In this document: in pieces, positions 25,398 to 33,357 of the stretch | Layout of the letters: the number at the start of each line of letters is the position of its first letter | How positions within the stretch are numbered: the stretch's first letter is position 1 | Origin: Pseudomonas sp. BGr12 | GTDB taxonomy: Bacteria > Pseudomonadota > Gammaproteobacteria > Pseudomonadales > Pseudomonadaceae | NCBI RefSeq assembly: GCF_030272895.1 | Contig: NZ_JALRNF010000006.1 | Location: forward strand, 1 to 64,000 | Reading direction: 5' to 3' | Length of the DNA: 64,000 nt | Notes under the pieces: model-generated | The model's input: the letters and a program-made list of their open reading frames with translations, nothing else | The model's database searches: none | What the model was told of the DNA's origin: nothing | Made by a program: the position numbers and the translations under genes

Positions 25398-26591
25398 TCA
25401 GGCCGTACGTGCCTTCAGGCTGCGCTGGCGTTCGGCCAGGGCCCAGACCAGCAGGGCCAGGCTGCCGATGATGAAGCCGGCGACGACAATGCCCTGCCAG
25501 CCCCGGGCCTGGAACAGCTGGGTGCCGAGCAGAGAGCCTAGCGCACCGCCAATGAAGTAGCAGGTGATGTAACCGGCGTTCAGCCGATTGCGTGCTTCCG
25601 GGCGCAGGGCAATCACGGCGTTCTGGTTGCTCACGTGTACCAGTTGCACCGCCAGGTCCAGCAACAGTACGCCGATCAGCAGTGCCAGCAGCGACGATTG
25701 GGCAAAGCCCAGCGGCACCCAGGACAGCAGCAGCGCCAGCAGCCCGACCGTGGTGCCCAGTGGACCCTTGCCGCGATCGGCCAGGCGTCCGGCCCAGTTG
25801 GCCGACAGCGCGCCGGCGGCACCGGCCAGGCCGAACAGGCCGATCACAGCGTCGGAGTAGTGATAAGGCGCTGCCGAGAGGAGAAAGGCCAGGGGCGTCC
25901 AGAACAGGGCGAACAGGCTGAACGCCAGCAAGCCGAGCAGCGAGCGCAGGCGCAGGATCGGTTCGTCGACGAACAGGCGAAACACCGAGCCGATCAGCGC
26001 CGGATAATTGAGCCCGGCATGCTGGTGGCGCTCGGGCAAGGCGCGCCACAGGGCAATGGCGCAGATCGCCATCAGTGCCGCCGCCAGCAGGTAGATGCTG
26101 CGCCAGCCGCCCAGTTCGGCCATGAAACCGGCGGCGGTGCGTGCCAGCAGGATGCCCAGCAGCAAGCCGCTCATCAGGGTGCCGACCACCCGGCCGCGCT
26201 GGCCCGGGTCGCTGAGGCCGGCGGCCATGGGCACCAGCACCTGGGCGACCACCGAGAACAGACCGGTCAGGGTGGTGCCCAGCAACAGCCAGGGCAGCCC
26301 TGGCGACACGGCGCTGATCAGCAGGCCCAGGGTGCTGATGCCGATCATGCTGACGATCAGCCGGCGTTGTTCGAACAGGTCGCCCAGCGGCGCCAGCAAC
26401 AACAGCCCGGCGCCATAACTGAGCTGGGCGGCGATGACGATGGCCCCGGCGCTGGCGGTGGTCAGGCCGAAATGTTCGGCAATGCTGTGCAGCAGCGGTT
26501 GGGCGTAGTAGTTGCTGGCCACGGCGAGGCCGGTGGCGGTTGCCATCAGCAGGATCAGGCCGCGGCTAAGGGTAATGGTGGAGGAGGTCAT
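25398..26591 (-). CDS. MFS transporter
   Basis: The 397-residue inner-membrane protein has twelve predicted spans. The first starts at LILLMATATGLAVASNYYAQPLL, and the family loop appears as LAPLGDLFEQRRL between spans two and three. The pattern resembles YnfM/Bcr-type drug or metabolite exporters. It is divergent from an adjacent LysR gene with 106 bases between starts, so that regulator probably controls it. Substrate unknown. Confidence 0.87.
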   Translation of the reverse strand: MTSSTITLSRGLILLMATATGLAVASNYYAQPLLHSIAEHFGLTTASAGAIVIAAQLSYGAGLLLLAPLGDLFEQRRLIVSMIGISTLGLLISAVSPGLPWLLLGTTLTGLFSVVAQVLVPMAAGLSDPGQRGRVVGTLMSGLLLGILLARTAAGFMAELGGWRSIYLLAAALMAICAIALWRALPERHQHAGLNYPALIGSVFRLFVDEPILRLRSLLGLLAFSLFALFWTPLAFLLSAAPYHYSDAVIGLFGLAGAAGALSANWAGRLADRGKGPLGTTVGLLALLLSWVPLGFAQSSLLALLIGVLLLDLAVQLVHVSNQNAVIALRPEARNRLNAGYITCYFIGGALGSLLGTQLFQARGWQGIVVAGFIIGSLALLVWALAERQRSLKARTA

Positions 26592-26669
26592 GGACCGTCT
26601 CGATCAGTGGCAGTTGGAGAGTGACAGTATCGGAAATGCGCTAGCATGACGCCAATGTATCGTTTTCAT

Positions 26670-26690
26670 TCTATCCATCTCGAAAATAGA
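26670..26690. promoter_or_regulatory. Candidate LysR operator (T-N11-A dyad)
   Basis: TCTAT, 11 bases, ATAGA: an exact inverted repeat with the T-N11-A spacing typical of LysR boxes, 8 bases before the LysR start and in the divergent MFS/LysR gap. Confidence 0.6.
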
Positions 26691-26697
26691 TCAATCC

Positions 26698-27585
26698 ATG
26701 AACCTCAAGCAGATCGAGTACGCCCTGGCGGTAGCCGAAACCGGCAGCTTCACTCGCGCCGCCGAGCGCTGTCATGTGGTGCAGTCGGCCTTGAGCCACC
26801 AGATCGCCCGGCTGGAGGAGACCCTGGGCGCCAGCCTGTTCGAGCGTAGCTCGCGGCGGGTGCGCCTGACGCCGGCCGGAGAAGCCTTCGTGCAGAGTGC
26901 CCGGCCGGCCATGGAGGCCACCCGGCGTATCGCTGAAGACGTGGCGGCCGCCTGTGGCGAGGTGCGTGGGCAGTTGTCGATCGGCGAAATCTCCTCGTTG
27001 ACCGAACTGGATCTGGTCGATCTGTTGGCCGGCTTTCATCGCCAGTACCCGAAAGTGGATATTCGCTGGCTGATGGCCAAGAGCGAGCTGTTGATTGCCG
27101 ATGTCCGCGAGCGTCGCCTGGACGTGGGTTTTATCGGCGTCTGGTCGGGGGAGCGTCCGGAAGGGGTGGAGTACCGCTTGCTGGCCGAAGAGGAACTGGT
27201 GGCGGTGCTCGCGCCTGATCATCCTCTGGCGGTTATTGACGGCTTGTCGCTGGCTCATCTGCGCGACCTGCCGCTGGTGGACTTTCCCGCCGGCACCGGT
27301 GCCCGCCGGCAGACGGACGAAGCCTTTGCGGCGGCGGGTGTACCGCACCGGGTGCAGTTCGAAGTGAGCAATATTCGCCTGGTGGAAAAATTCGTCCAGC
27401 GCGCCCTGGCCGTGGGCCTGGTGCCAGCACGCATTGCCAGCGGCTTCGAGGCAGTGGCGACGGCAGTGGTGCGTGATGCGCCGCGGCGCCACCTGTATGC
27501 GATCTGGTCGAAGCATCCGACCCCGGCAGCCAGGGCGTTTGTGCGCATGATCGAGCACAGCCTGGCTGCCCGGGATGGCGGCTGA
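26698..27585 (+). CDS. LysR-family transcriptional regulator
   Basis: This protein of 295 residues has an N-terminal winged helix-turn-helix (MNLKQIEYALAVAETGSFT through SSRRVRLTPAGEAF, residues 1-60) and a two-lobe effector-binding domain. It is transcribed away from the MFS gene, which is the likely target; autorepression is suggested by a T-N11-A palindrome just upstream of its start. The inducer is unknown. Confidence 0.93.
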   Translation: MNLKQIEYALAVAETGSFTRAAERCHVVQSALSHQIARLEETLGASLFERSSRRVRLTPAGEAFVQSARPAMEATRRIAEDVAAACGEVRGQLSIGEISSLTELDLVDLLAGFHRQYPKVDIRWLMAKSELLIADVRERRLDVGFIGVWSGERPEGVEYRLLAEEELVAVLAPDHPLAVIDGLSLAHLRDLPLVDFPAGTGARRQTDEAFAAAGVPHRVQFEVSNIRLVEKFVQRALAVGLVPARIASGFEAVATAVVRDAPRRHLYAIWSKHPTPAARAFVRMIEHSLAARDGG

Positions 27586-27590
27586 CGGCA

Positions 27591-28340
27591 TCAGGCGGCA
27601 AAGCCACCGTCGATGGTCAGGCTGGCGCCGGTGATGTACGCCGCTTCCGGGGACGCCAGGTAGGCGACGAAACCGGCGATTTCCTCGACTTCACCGTAGC
27701 GACCCACCGCCATGTAACCCATCAGGCTTTCGGCGAACTCGCCCTTGGCCGGGTTCATGTCGGTGTCCACCGGGCCGGGCTGTACGTTGTTGATGGTGAT
27801 GCCCAGCGGGCCGAGGTCACGGGCCAGGCCACGGGTCAGGCCGACCAGTGCCGATTTGCTCATGGCGTACGGGCCGCCGCCGGCGAACGGCATGCGCTCG
27901 GCATTGGTGCTGCCGATGTTGATGATGCGCCCGCCCTGGCCCATGTGCCGGGCCGCGGCCTGGGTGGCGACGAAGACGCTGCGCACATTGACCGCCAGGG
28001 TGCGGTCGAAATCGTCCAGGTCGAATTCCAGCAGTGGCGCCACCGCCAGCACACCGGCGTTGTTGACCAGGATGTCGAGGCCGCCGAAAGCGGCAACCGT
28101 GTGCTCCACGGCCTGTTGCACGGCGTGGGCGTCGGCGCTGTCGGCCTGGATGGCCAGGGCCTTGCCGCCATTGGCGATAATGCTTTGCTGCAGGTCCTGG
28201 GCCTGCGCCGTGGCGTTGGCGTAGGTGAAGGCGACACTGGCGCCCTCGGCGGCCAGGCGTTTGACGATGGCGGCGCCGATGCCGCGTGATCCGCCCTGGA
28301 TCAGGGCAACCTTGCCGGTGAGGCGAGTTTGAGTCGACAT
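27591..28340 (-). CDS. Short-chain dehydrogenase/reductase (SDR)
   Basis: The 249-residue protein is a classical SDR. The nucleotide-binding motif is GGSRGIGAAI near residues 17-26, NNAG is at about 90, the catalytic Ser in INIGSTNAE and the YAMSK motif near residue 157 follow. The length and SLTIDGGFAA terminus fit 3-oxoacyl-ACP reductase-like enzymes, but the substrate is not set. The ATG at 28340 follows a GGGAG site. A LysR gene is transcribed divergently 124 bases away and likely regulates it. Confidence 0.9.
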   Translation of the reverse strand: MSTQTRLTGKVALIQGGSRGIGAAIVKRLAAEGASVAFTYANATAQAQDLQQSIIANGGKALAIQADSADAHAVQQAVEHTVAAFGGLDILVNNAGVLAVAPLLEFDLDDFDRTLAVNVRSVFVATQAAARHMGQGGRIINIGSTNAERMPFAGGGPYAMSKSALVGLTRGLARDLGPLGITINNVQPGPVDTDMNPAKGEFAESLMGYMAVGRYGEVEEIAGFVAYLASPEAAYITGASLTIDGGFAA

Positions 28341-28399
28341 GTCATGCTCCCGAAAGAACAAGGCTGGATGCCTTGGATGGTGCTCAGTATCGGCGGCGT

Positions 28400-28423
28400 A
28401 TTACCTACTGAGTAGCCGGTAAT
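28400..28423. promoter_or_regulatory. Palindrome in the SDR/LysR divergent promoter
   Basis: ATTACC and GGTAAT bracket an inner dyad CTACTGAGTAG. A TATAGT box at 28427-28432 directly follows toward the LysR gene, so bound protein would overlap its promoter. Confidence 0.55.
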
Positions 28424-28463
28424 CGCTATAGTCTGTGTAAACCAAAGGTATGGAATCGCGGGT

Positions 28464-29393
28464 GTGGAAACCTTCAGCAGTATTGAATGCTTCGTGCGCA
28501 GCGCCGAAGTCGGCAGCTTCGCCGAGGCGGCCCGGCGCCTGAGCCTGACGCCGGCAGCGGTAGGCAAGAACGTCGCCCGCCTGGAAGCGCGTCTGGGGGT
28601 GCGGCTGTTCCAGCGTAGCACCCGTCGGCTGACCCTGACCGAGGCCGGCCAGCGCTTTCTCGGTGAAGTCGCCAGCAGCTTCCAGACCATCCAGCATGCC
28701 GTGGCCAATCTCGCCAGCGCCGAAGGGCAGCCGGCCGGCACCTTGAAGGTGAGCATGGGGACGGTGTTTGGCCGCCTGTATGTCGTGCCGCTGCTGGCCG
28801 AGTTCCTGCAGCGCTATCCCGCCATCAGCCCGGACTGGCACTTCGACAACCGCCAGGTCGACCTGATCGGCCAGGGCTTCGACGCGGCCATTGGCGGTGG
28901 CTTCGACCTGCCCCAAGGGGTGGTGGCGCGCAAGCTGACCCCGGCGCACCGGATCCTGGTGGCCTCCCCGGCGTTTCTTGAGCGCCACCCGCCGATTCGT
29001 CAGCCGGCCGACCTCAAGGACCTGGACGGCATCCTGATCCGCTCACCCCAGACCGGGCGGGTGCGCTCCTGGCCATTGACCAGTCGCCAGCAGGAGCAAA
29101 GCCCGCTGAACCTGCGCCTACGCATGACCATGAGCGATTCGGAGGCCGCCTGTGGCGTCGCCGAGCAGGGCCTGGGCGTGGCCCTGGTGAGCATGCCGTT
29201 TGCCGTGCCTTACCTGCAGGCGGGCAGCCTGGTGCGGGTGTTGCCGGACTGGTATGTGGATGATGGCAACATTTCCCTGTATTACGCCGAGCACAGGCTG
29301 TTGCCGGGCAAGACCCGGGCGTTCATCGATTTCATCATCGAGCAGTTTGCCGTGCAGGGGCTGGCGCGGCGGTTCGATGCGTTGGGGAGCTGA
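28464..29393 (+). CDS. LysR-family transcriptional regulator
   Basis: The 309-residue regulator has an N-terminal HTH (FSSIECFVRSAEVGSFAEA through FQRSTRRLTLTEAG) and a substrate-binding domain of the CrgA/AaeR-like branch that often works on a divergent oxidoreductase gene. The start is a GTG at 28464; no in-frame ATG lies upstream. The divergent SDR gene is the likely target. The effector is unknown. Confidence 0.92.
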   Translation: METFSSIECFVRSAEVGSFAEAARRLSLTPAAVGKNVARLEARLGVRLFQRSTRRLTLTEAGQRFLGEVASSFQTIQHAVANLASAEGQPAGTLKVSMGTVFGRLYVVPLLAEFLQRYPAISPDWHFDNRQVDLIGQGFDAAIGGGFDLPQGVVARKLTPAHRILVASPAFLERHPPIRQPADLKDLDGILIRSPQTGRVRSWPLTSRQQEQSPLNLRLRMTMSDSEAACGVAEQGLGVALVSMPFAVPYLQAGSLVRVLPDWYVDDGNISLYYAEHRLLPGKTRAFIDFIIEQFAVQGLARRFDALGS

Positions 29394-29397
29394 ACGC

Positions 29398-29458
29398 ATC
29401 GCGGGGCAAGCCCGCTCCTACCGGGTGCAATGCCTGTAGGAGCGGGCTTGCCCCGCGA
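29398..29458. repeat. REP inverted pair
   Basis: ATCGCGGGGCAAGCCCGCTCCTA and its complement, separated by about 15 bases, in the convergent gap after the LysR gene. Together with the pair at 22.5 kb it brackets the receptor/MFS/SDR segment. Confidence 0.92.
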
Positions 29459-29476
29459 AGAGACCCTCAGGCCGAT

Positions 29477-29959
29477 TCACTTCACTGCGACCACGACAAA
29501 GCACTGGGGTACGCCACCCAGAACCAGACTGACCTCTTCGTCCTCGCATTTGCCGACCAGGCACTGCCCCAGTGGCGAACGCGGGGTAATCACCGTAACC
29601 AGCTGCTCGCCCTCACCAATCTTCAACCCCGCGCCTTCCGGCCCGAGAAACAGCCGCTGGCAACCGCCACTCTCGGCCTCCAGGGTCACCAGGTTGCTGA
29701 CCTGGATGCCGCAGGCCGGGTCGTAGTCGCGCAGCACCAAGTGCTGGAACGCCTTGCGCGCCTGACGGATCTCTTCCATGCGTCGGGCTTGTCCGGTTGC
29801 CAGGTAGGAGGCTTCCAGGCCCAGGGTGTCGTACTTGTTCTCGGCGATGTTCTCTTCGGCGGTGGCCGCTTCATAGGCGGTTTGCGCGGCACGCTGGACC
29901 ACGTCCAGATCGACGCCCAGGGCATCGATGATGCGTTGCAGCAGGTCGGCTTTGTTCAT
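29477..29959 (-). CDS. GreA/GreB-type transcription elongation factor-like protein
   Basis: The 160-residue protein has an N-terminal coiled-coil-like helical part (LLQRIIDALGVDLDVVQRAA through RRMEEIRQARK, about residues 5-70) and a C-terminal FKBP-like Gre domain with VSNLVTLEAE, FLGPEGAG and TPRSPLGQCLVGK. The latter closely resembles the GreA/GreB C-terminal motif (SPLGRALLGK). It is thus a Gre-factor relative binding RNA polymerase near the secondary channel; whether it stimulates cleavage is unknown. It follows the small membrane protein gene by only 4 bases, probably as one transcript. Confidence 0.82.
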   Translation of the reverse strand: MNKADLLQRIIDALGVDLDVVQRAAQTAYEAATAEENIAENKYDTLGLEASYLATGQARRMEEIRQARKAFQHLVLRDYDPACGIQVSNLVTLEAESGGCQRLFLGPEGAGLKIGEGEQLVTVITPRSPLGQCLVGKCEDEEVSLVLGGVPQCFVVVAVK

Positions 29960-29963
29960 GGCG

Positions 29964-30353
29964 TCAGTTGCACAATTCCAGGACGAGGGCACGGCTTTTT
30001 TCAGTCGGGGCGGTACGGTTCTGTTGCAGCCAGAACTGGCACTTGGGGTTGGACAGGTTGCGCACGCTGCCTTCGGCTTGCTCCTGGGCTTGTTGCAGTT
30101 CCTGGTTGCGCAGGATCTGCTTGTAGTGCTCGAACATCTGGCCCTGCTCATCGGATTGCGCCGCTGGATAGGCCGGGGCGCTCGCCGCTGGGCTCAGTAC
30201 CTGGCCCAGGGGTTGTACCGCCTCGGGCAGCAGGCGCCCGGCCAACCACAGGCTCAGGGCAATGGCCACGGCGCCGAGCCACAGGCCCAGGGCGACGCAC
30301 AGGATCAACTGCGCAGGCTTGAGGGTGATTTTCAGTTCGCGAGGGCGGGGCAT
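29964..30353 (-). CDS. Small single-span inner-membrane protein, unknown function
   Basis: The 129-residue protein has a short basic N-terminus, one long hydrophobic span (LILCVALGLWLGAVAIALSLWL, about residues 16-38), an Ala/Pro-rich linker, then a Gln-rich helical periplasmic tail and the pair of Cys in KCQFW and ELCN. No family is recognised. A perfect AGGAGG site precedes the ATG at 30353. It is the first gene of a likely two-gene unit with the Gre-like gene, and is divergent from earP. Confidence 0.7.
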   Translation of the reverse strand: MPRPRELKITLKPAQLILCVALGLWLGAVAIALSLWLAGRLLPEAVQPLGQVLSPAASAPAYPAAQSDEQGQMFEHYKQILRNQELQQAQEQAEGSVRNLSNPKCQFWLQQNRTAPTEKSRALVLELCN

Positions 30354-30473
30354 GATGGCCTCCTGGCCGGGACGGAAGCTCATTGTCGCATGGCGCGGCA
30401 GGTTTTTTTCGTATCACGCTTTTGTCTGCGATGATTTACCCGGACAATCGGCGCTTTTTCCACGGAACCCGCG

Positions 30474-31607
30474 ATGAAAGCGAACTGGGACATCTTCTGT
30501 TGTGTCGTCGACAACTACGGCGACATCGGCGTGACCTGGCGCCTGGCCCGGCAACTGGTGGCCGAGCAGGGGGTTGCCGTGCGCCTGTGGGTGGATGACC
30601 TCGGCGCCTTTGCCCGCATCTGTCCGCAAGTCGATCCCCTGGCGGCGCAGCAATGGCAGCAGGGCGTCGAAGTCTGCCACTGGCAGGCGGACTGGCAGCC
30701 GACCCCGGTCGCCGACGTAGTCATCGGCGCCTTTGCCTGTCAACTGCCGGCCGCGTACGTGCAGGCCATGCTCGACTGCGCGCGTGCGCCGTTGTGGCTG
30801 AATCTTGAGTACCTCAGCGCCGAACACTGGGTCGAAGGCTGCCATGGCTTGCCATCGCCGCAGCCCAATGGTTTGCGCAAGGTGTTTTTCTTTCCCGGCT
30901 TTACCGCGAAGACCGGCGGCCTGCTGCGCGAGGCTTCCCTGCTGGCGCGGCGCGAAGCGTTCGAACAGGATCCGGCTGCGAAGCAAGCGTTTCTCCAGCG
31001 CCTGGGCGTGACGGCAGCCGACGACGCACGCCTGATCTCGCTGTTCGCCTACGAGAATCCGGGCCTTGGCAGTTGGCTCGATGCCCTGGCGGCCGACAGT
31101 CGCGCCAACCATTTGCTGGTGCCCGAGGGGCGTATTCTGGGGGACGTGCAGGCCTGGTTGGGCGAGGGCGCCTTGCAGGTGGGCAGCGTGGCCAGCCGTG
31201 GTGCCCTGACCGTGCAGATCCTGCCGTTCGTCAGCCAGGATGAGTACGATCAGCTACTCTGGTGCTGCCACTTCAACGCCGTGCGCGGCGAAGACTCGTT
31301 CGTGCGTGCGCAATGGGCGGGGCGTCCGCTGCTCTGGCATATCTATGTGCAGGAAGAATACGCCCATTGGGAAAAACTCGAGGCGTTTCTCGATCACTAC
31401 GTCGAGGGGCTGTCGCAGCCGGCCAAGACGGCCATCGTCGATCTGTGGCGCGCCTGGAACATGGACCGCGACATGGGCCAGGCCTGGCAACAGGTGCTTG
31501 AGCACTGGGACGAGCTCGACCGGCATGCCCGCCGCTGGAGCGCCGTTCAGGCCGCTCAGCCGGACCTCGCCACGGCGCTGGTACAGTTTTACCGAAATTG
31601 GCTATGA
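30474..31607 (+). CDS. earP: EF-P arginine rhamnosyltransferase EarP
   Basis: This cytosolic inverting glycosyltransferase (377 residues) uses dTDP-L-rhamnose to rhamnosylate Arg32 of EF-P, which activates EF-P for rescue of polyproline stalls. The conserved N-terminal segment VVDNYGDIGVTWRLARQL contains Asp13 and Asp17, the catalytic residues reported for P. putida EarP. The length matches the family. Its partner efp starts 48 bases downstream, the standard arrangement in gammaproteobacteria with this modification. A -10 box for efp overlaps its stop. Confidence 0.96.
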   Translation: MKANWDIFCCVVDNYGDIGVTWRLARQLVAEQGVAVRLWVDDLGAFARICPQVDPLAAQQWQQGVEVCHWQADWQPTPVADVVIGAFACQLPAAYVQAMLDCARAPLWLNLEYLSAEHWVEGCHGLPSPQPNGLRKVFFFPGFTAKTGGLLREASLLARREAFEQDPAAKQAFLQRLGVTAADDARLISLFAYENPGLGSWLDALAADSRANHLLVPEGRILGDVQAWLGEGALQVGSVASRGALTVQILPFVSQDEYDQLLWCCHFNAVRGEDSFVRAQWAGRPLLWHIYVQEEYAHWEKLEAFLDHYVEGLSQPAKTAIVDLWRAWNMDRDMGQAWQQVLEHWDELDRHARRWSAVQAAQPDLATALVQFYRNWL

Positions 31608-31608
31608 T
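31603..31608 (+). promoter_or_regulatory. Candidate -10 box for efp overlapping the earP stop
   Basis: TATGAT covers the earP TGA, about 48 bases before efp. The -35 region 17 bases upstream (GGTACA) is weak. It would allow efp to be made in excess of earP. Confidence 0.5.
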
Positions 31609-31655
31609 ACGCGGCCTCGATTTTTGTAAATCCATCCAAATTCGGATATCACGTA

Positions 31656-32225
31656 ATGAAAACTGGTAAAGAACTGAAACCCGGTACCGTACTGCGGATC
31701 GACAACGACCCGTGGCTGGTTCAGAAAGCTGAATTCACCAAATCGGGCCGTAACAGCGCGATCATGAAGACCAAGCTGAAGAACCTGCTGACCGGCTACA
31801 AGACCGAAACCGTTTACGGTGCGGACGACAAGCTGGACGACGTGATCCTGGATCGCAAAGAAGCGACCCTGTCGTTCATCAGCGGTGACTCCTACACCTT
31901 CATGGACACCACCGACTACACCATGTACGAGCTGAACGCCGAAGACATCGAGGCCGTTCTGCCGTTCGTCGAAGAAGGCATGGAAGACATCTGCGAAGCC
32001 GTGTTCTTCGAAGGCCGCCTGGTATCGGTAGAACTGCCGACCACCATCAGCCGTCAGGTTGTCTACACCGAGAACGCTGCTCGCGGCGACACCTCGGGCA
32101 AGGTCATGAAGCCTGCCAAGCTGAAGAACGGCACTGAAGTCCAGGTTGCCGACTTCATCCAGATCGACGAGTGGATCGACATCGACACCCGCGACAACAG
32201 CTTCAAGGGCCGTTCCAAGAAGTAA
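31656..32225 (+). CDS. efp: Elongation factor P
   Basis: EF-P (189 residues) binds between the ribosomal P and E sites and promotes peptide bonds at proline runs. Arg32 in the loop [11 protein letters not shown] is the residue modified by EarP; many other bacteria have Lys here. Three beta-barrel domains follow and the C-terminus GRSKK is short. It follows earP and is closed by a strong terminator, so it can also be expressed alone. Confidence 0.97.
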   Translation: MKTGKELKPGTVLRIDNDPWLVQKAEFTKSGRNSAIMKTKLKNLLTGYKTETVYGADDKLDDVILDRKEATLSFISGDSYTFMDTTDYTMYELNAEDIEAVLPFVEEGMEDICEAVFFEGRLVSVELPTTISRQVVYTENAARGDTSGKVMKPAKLKNGTEVQVADFIQIDEWIDIDTRDNSFKGRSKK

Positions 32226-32239
32226 TTCTTGCGCCCATG

Positions 32240-32267
32240 AAAAACCCGGCCTTGGCCGGGTTTTTTT
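32240..32267 (+). terminator. Rho-independent terminator of efp
   Basis: Stem AACCCGGCC/GGCCGGGTT followed by a T-run. Five A on the left arm may let it also serve the convergent ohr gene. Confidence 0.93.
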
Positions 32268-32284
32268 ATGCCTGCGTTTTAGTG

Positions 32285-32713
32285 TCAGACAGTGACGTGC
32301 AAGCGTACATCGACATTGCCACGGGTCGCGTTGGAGTAAGGGCAGACCAGATGGGCTTTTTCGACCAAGCCTTGCGCCTCGGCCTGGGCCAGGCCCGGCA
32401 GGTTGATGTGCAGGTCGATGTCGAGGCCAAAGCCGCCGGGGATCTGGCCGATGCCGACCTTGGCAGTGATGGAGCTGTCGGCAGGCAGCGCTTTTTTCTC
32501 CTGGCCGGCGACGAACTTCAGGGCGCCAATGAAGCAGGCCGAATAGCCGGCGGCGAACATCTGCTCGGGGTTGGTGCCGTCACCACCCGCGCCACCCAGT
32601 TCCTTGGGGGTGCTCAGCTTGACTTCGAGTTTGCCATCGCTGGAGCGCGAGCTGCCGTCGCGACCGCCAGTGGATTTGGCTTCGGCAATGTACAGCGGAG
32701 TGACCTTTTGCAT
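32285..32713 (-). CDS. ohr: Organic hydroperoxide resistance protein Ohr
   Basis: The product (142 residues, OsmC/Ohr fold) is a thiol peroxidase that reduces organic hydroperoxides in the cytosol using lipoylated proteins. The redox pair is Cys60 in YSACFIGAL and Cys124 in HLVCPYSNATRGN, both fully in family context. A GAGGCTC site precedes the ATG. It is followed by the convergent efp terminator and lies next to ohrR on the same strand, with candidate OhrR operators upstream of both. Confidence 0.97.
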   Translation of the reverse strand: MQKVTPLYIAEAKSTGGRDGSSRSSDGKLEVKLSTPKELGGAGGDGTNPEQMFAAGYSACFIGALKFVAGQEKKALPADSSITAKVGIGQIPGGFGLDIDLHINLPGLAQAEAQGLVEKAHLVCPYSNATRGNVDVRLHVTV

Positions 32714-32765
32714 AGTGAGCCTCGCTTGAGTATTGCGCCGCAGCGCTGAGTGGGTATGGGATTAA

Positions 32766-32798
32766 CTTAGCGCGCAATTATTTAGTGCGCAAGCTAAT
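32766..32798. promoter_or_regulatory. Candidate OhrR operator upstream of ohr
   Basis: The stretch contains TTAGCGCGCAATTA and TAGTGCGCAAGCTAA as an imperfect dyad about 55 bases upstream of the ohr ATG. A related TTAGCRCGC pattern occurs before ohrR. Confidence 0.65.
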
Positions 32799-32838
32799 TT
32801 TCGGCCACAGGTTCAAACGGCCACTCACAGCATAGACC

Positions 32839-33300
32839 TCAGAGGCTTTTTTGCAGGTTGGTGCGCAGTTCCAGCAGGTCGCGCTGCAGCTGTTGCAGGC
32901 GTTCCACGGTTTGTCCGCTGGCCGCCAGGATGCAGGGCGGAACGCTCTGGGCCTTGGTGTGCAGGGCACGGCCCTGGTCGGTCAGGTGCACCAGCACCAC
33001 CCGTTCGTCTTCACGGCTGCGGGTGCGCTTGAGCAGGCCTTCGGCTTCGAGGCGCTTGAGCAGGGGCGTGAGCGAGCCCGGGTCAGTCAGCAGGTGTTGA
33101 CTGATCTCGCCCACGGTCAAACCGTCCTGTTCCCACAGCACGAGCATCGCCAGGTACTGTGGATAAGTCAGGCCCAGCGCTTGCAGCAACGGCTTGTAGA
33201 CCTTGGTCATCAGCAGCGAAGTGGAGTGCAGGGCGAAGCACACCTGGTTGTCCAGCAGCAGTTCGTGGCCTGGGGCGGGGGCTTTGGTGTCGGCGTTCAT
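32839..33300 (-). CDS. ohrR: MarR-family organic-peroxide-sensing repressor OhrR
   Basis: The 153-residue protein has the MarR winged helix (LTVGEISQHLLTDPGSLTPLLKRLEAEGLL) and a reactive N-terminal Cys21 in DNQVCFALHST, the position that senses organic hydroperoxides in OhrR. Oxidation releases it from DNA and switches on ohr. It lies just upstream of ohr on the same strand, with candidate operator sites before both genes, indicating autorepression. A second Cys (VPPCILAAS) near residue 122 suggests a two-Cys type. Confidence 0.94.
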   Translation of the reverse strand: MNADTKAPAPGHELLLDNQVCFALHSTSLLMTKVYKPLLQALGLTYPQYLAMLVLWEQDGLTVGEISQHLLTDPGSLTPLLKRLEAEGLLKRTRSREDERVVLVHLTDQGRALHTKAQSVPPCILAASGQTVERLQQLQRDLLELRTNLQKSL

Positions 33301-33332
33301 GCAGGTCCTTGATCGATTGATCCTTTGAATTT

Positions 33333-33356
33333 AGCACGCTGTTCATTAGCGCGCTG
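33333..33356. promoter_or_regulatory. Candidate OhrR operator upstream of ohrR
   Basis: TTAGCACGCTGTTC and TTAGCGCGCTGA repeat the motif seen upstream of ohr, within 60 bases of the ohrR start. Confidence 0.55.
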
Positions 33357-33357
33357 A

